A stretch of 64,000 nt of DNA from Clostridia bacterium (GTDB lineage: Bacteria; Bacillota; Clostridia; Christensenellales; Pumilibacteraceae). The notes beneath the pieces are model-generated. The model ran no database searches and was not told the DNA's origin. It saw only the letters and a program-made list of their open reading frames with translations. Position 1 is the first letter of the stretch, and every line of letters starts with the position of its first letter. The translations under genes and the position numbers were made by a program. Of this stretch, positions 63,552-64,000 are shown in pieces. Location of the stretch: positions 1 to 64,000 of the forward strand of contig JAGAPD010000019.1 in NCBI GenBank assembly GCA_017623435.1, in the 5' to 3' direction.

Positions 63552-64000
63552 TTACTTCTTCTCCAAAAATTTAATCCACTTACCTTTTCTTACTCTTAAC
63601 TCGAACGCTATAATTTTAATGACTTCGCTGACCATGCTCATCAGGAACACTACGTACAGCGACGCGTTAAACACTATTCCCGAAATAATTACGAGCGGAA
63701 CGGAGAAAGCCCACAGGATAATGGTCTCGCTAATCATACAAAACGTGGTGTCGCCTCCGCTACGCAAAATTCCTATTACGTACATAAAGTTGAGGGTACG
63801 TATGACCGCAGTTAGCGCATAAAGCCAAATTAAGCCTCGTGACATTTCTTGCGTTTCCGCCGTTACGTTTTTGAAAACTGCAGGCGCAACGAAGGACGCA
63901 ACGAAGGTTAGCACGGTCACGACGAGTCCCGTCAAAATACCGAACTTGACCGATTCACGCGCGTACTTTTGCACCTCGTCGGCGTTACCAAGTCCTACGA
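63552..64000 (-). CDS. MATE family efflux protein, C-terminal part (cut by window edge)
   Basis: The frame stays open to position 64000 (upstream residues VGLGNADEVQKYARESVKFG), so the start lies outside the window. The visible ~149 residues have four to five hydrophobic helices with FKNVTAETQEMSRGLIWLYA and LRSGGDTTFCMISETIILWA, typical of the C-terminal lobe of Na+/H+-coupled multidrug and toxin extrusion transporters. It is upstream of and coupled to the YgiQ gene. Confidence 0.85.
   Translation of the reverse strand, partial: VGLGNADEVQKYARESVKFGILTGLVVTVLTFVASFVAPAVFKNVTAETQEMSRGLIWLYALTAVIRTLNFMYVIGILRSGGDTTFCMISETIILWAFSVPLVIISGIVFNASLYVVFLMSMVSEVIKIIAFELRVRKGKWIKFLEKK

Overview
The window comes from a low-to-moderate GC, Gram-positive bacterium of the phylum Bacillota, most probably an uncultured gut Clostridia lineage. 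Support: WhiA, a one-chain glycyl-tRNA synthetase, the dnaG-rpoD-trmK-nif3 gene order, DUF1846 and YgiQ-type proteins, BspA-like leucine-rich repeats, an ECF-type vitamin transporter subunit, and many consensus sigma-A promoters (TTGACA-17-TATAAT) with AGGAGG ribosome sites. A finer placement (for example Christensenellales) is only a guess. No phage, transposase or CRISPR array is visible.

Layout. 1-635 is a mosaic of short intergenic repeats. 636-5052 is an A/T-rich, apparently single-promoter operon of five minus-strand genes (two small unknowns, a helix-turn-helix protein, a leucine-rich repeat protein, a Cys-rich protein), divergent from an XRE regulator at 5224 with palindromic operators that also heads a hypoxanthine-DNA glycosylase. 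Next comes an RnlA-like HEPN protein (5969-7459) without an antitoxin gene, then a 1063-residue surface protein. 10863-13619 is a pantothenate/amino-acid operon (ECF S subunit, coaX, hom). 14221-14400 encodes an unusual 59-residue peptide with 15 cysteines. 14619-28025 holds glyQS, a GH43 enzyme, guaB with two membrane proteins, a large substrate-binding lipoprotein, tRNA-Leu, and a small carbohydrate cluster (deacetylase-like protein, Gfo/Idh oxidoreductase) divergent from an AraC regulator.

28060-36926 is a long information-processing operon read right to left: dgt, dnaG, two tandem sigma-70 genes, trmK, nif3, a zinc-ribbon protein, galU and a degenerate amidohydrolase-like gene. 37126-43815 contains a PHP protein and then three paralogous genes for polytopic membrane proteins, two of them with an N-terminal XRE DNA-binding domain and apparently leaderless transcripts. 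This cluster, the five-gene operon and the orphan RnlA-like protein are the best candidates for undescribed biology.

43873-48298 holds an SGNH esterase coupled to a transglutaminase-like surface protein that has lost its catalytic cysteine, and divergent pnuC. After a hairpin-rich element (48315-48609) come sugar-isomerase, phospholipid and pentose-phosphate genes, an M20 peptidase and pfkA. The murB-PHP-whiA-dnaE operon, DUF1846, YgiQ and a MATE exporter cut by the right edge complete the window. Genes are tightly packed; stop/start TAATG overlaps recur, and gene clusters are separated by strong hairpin terminators, many with palindromic loops.
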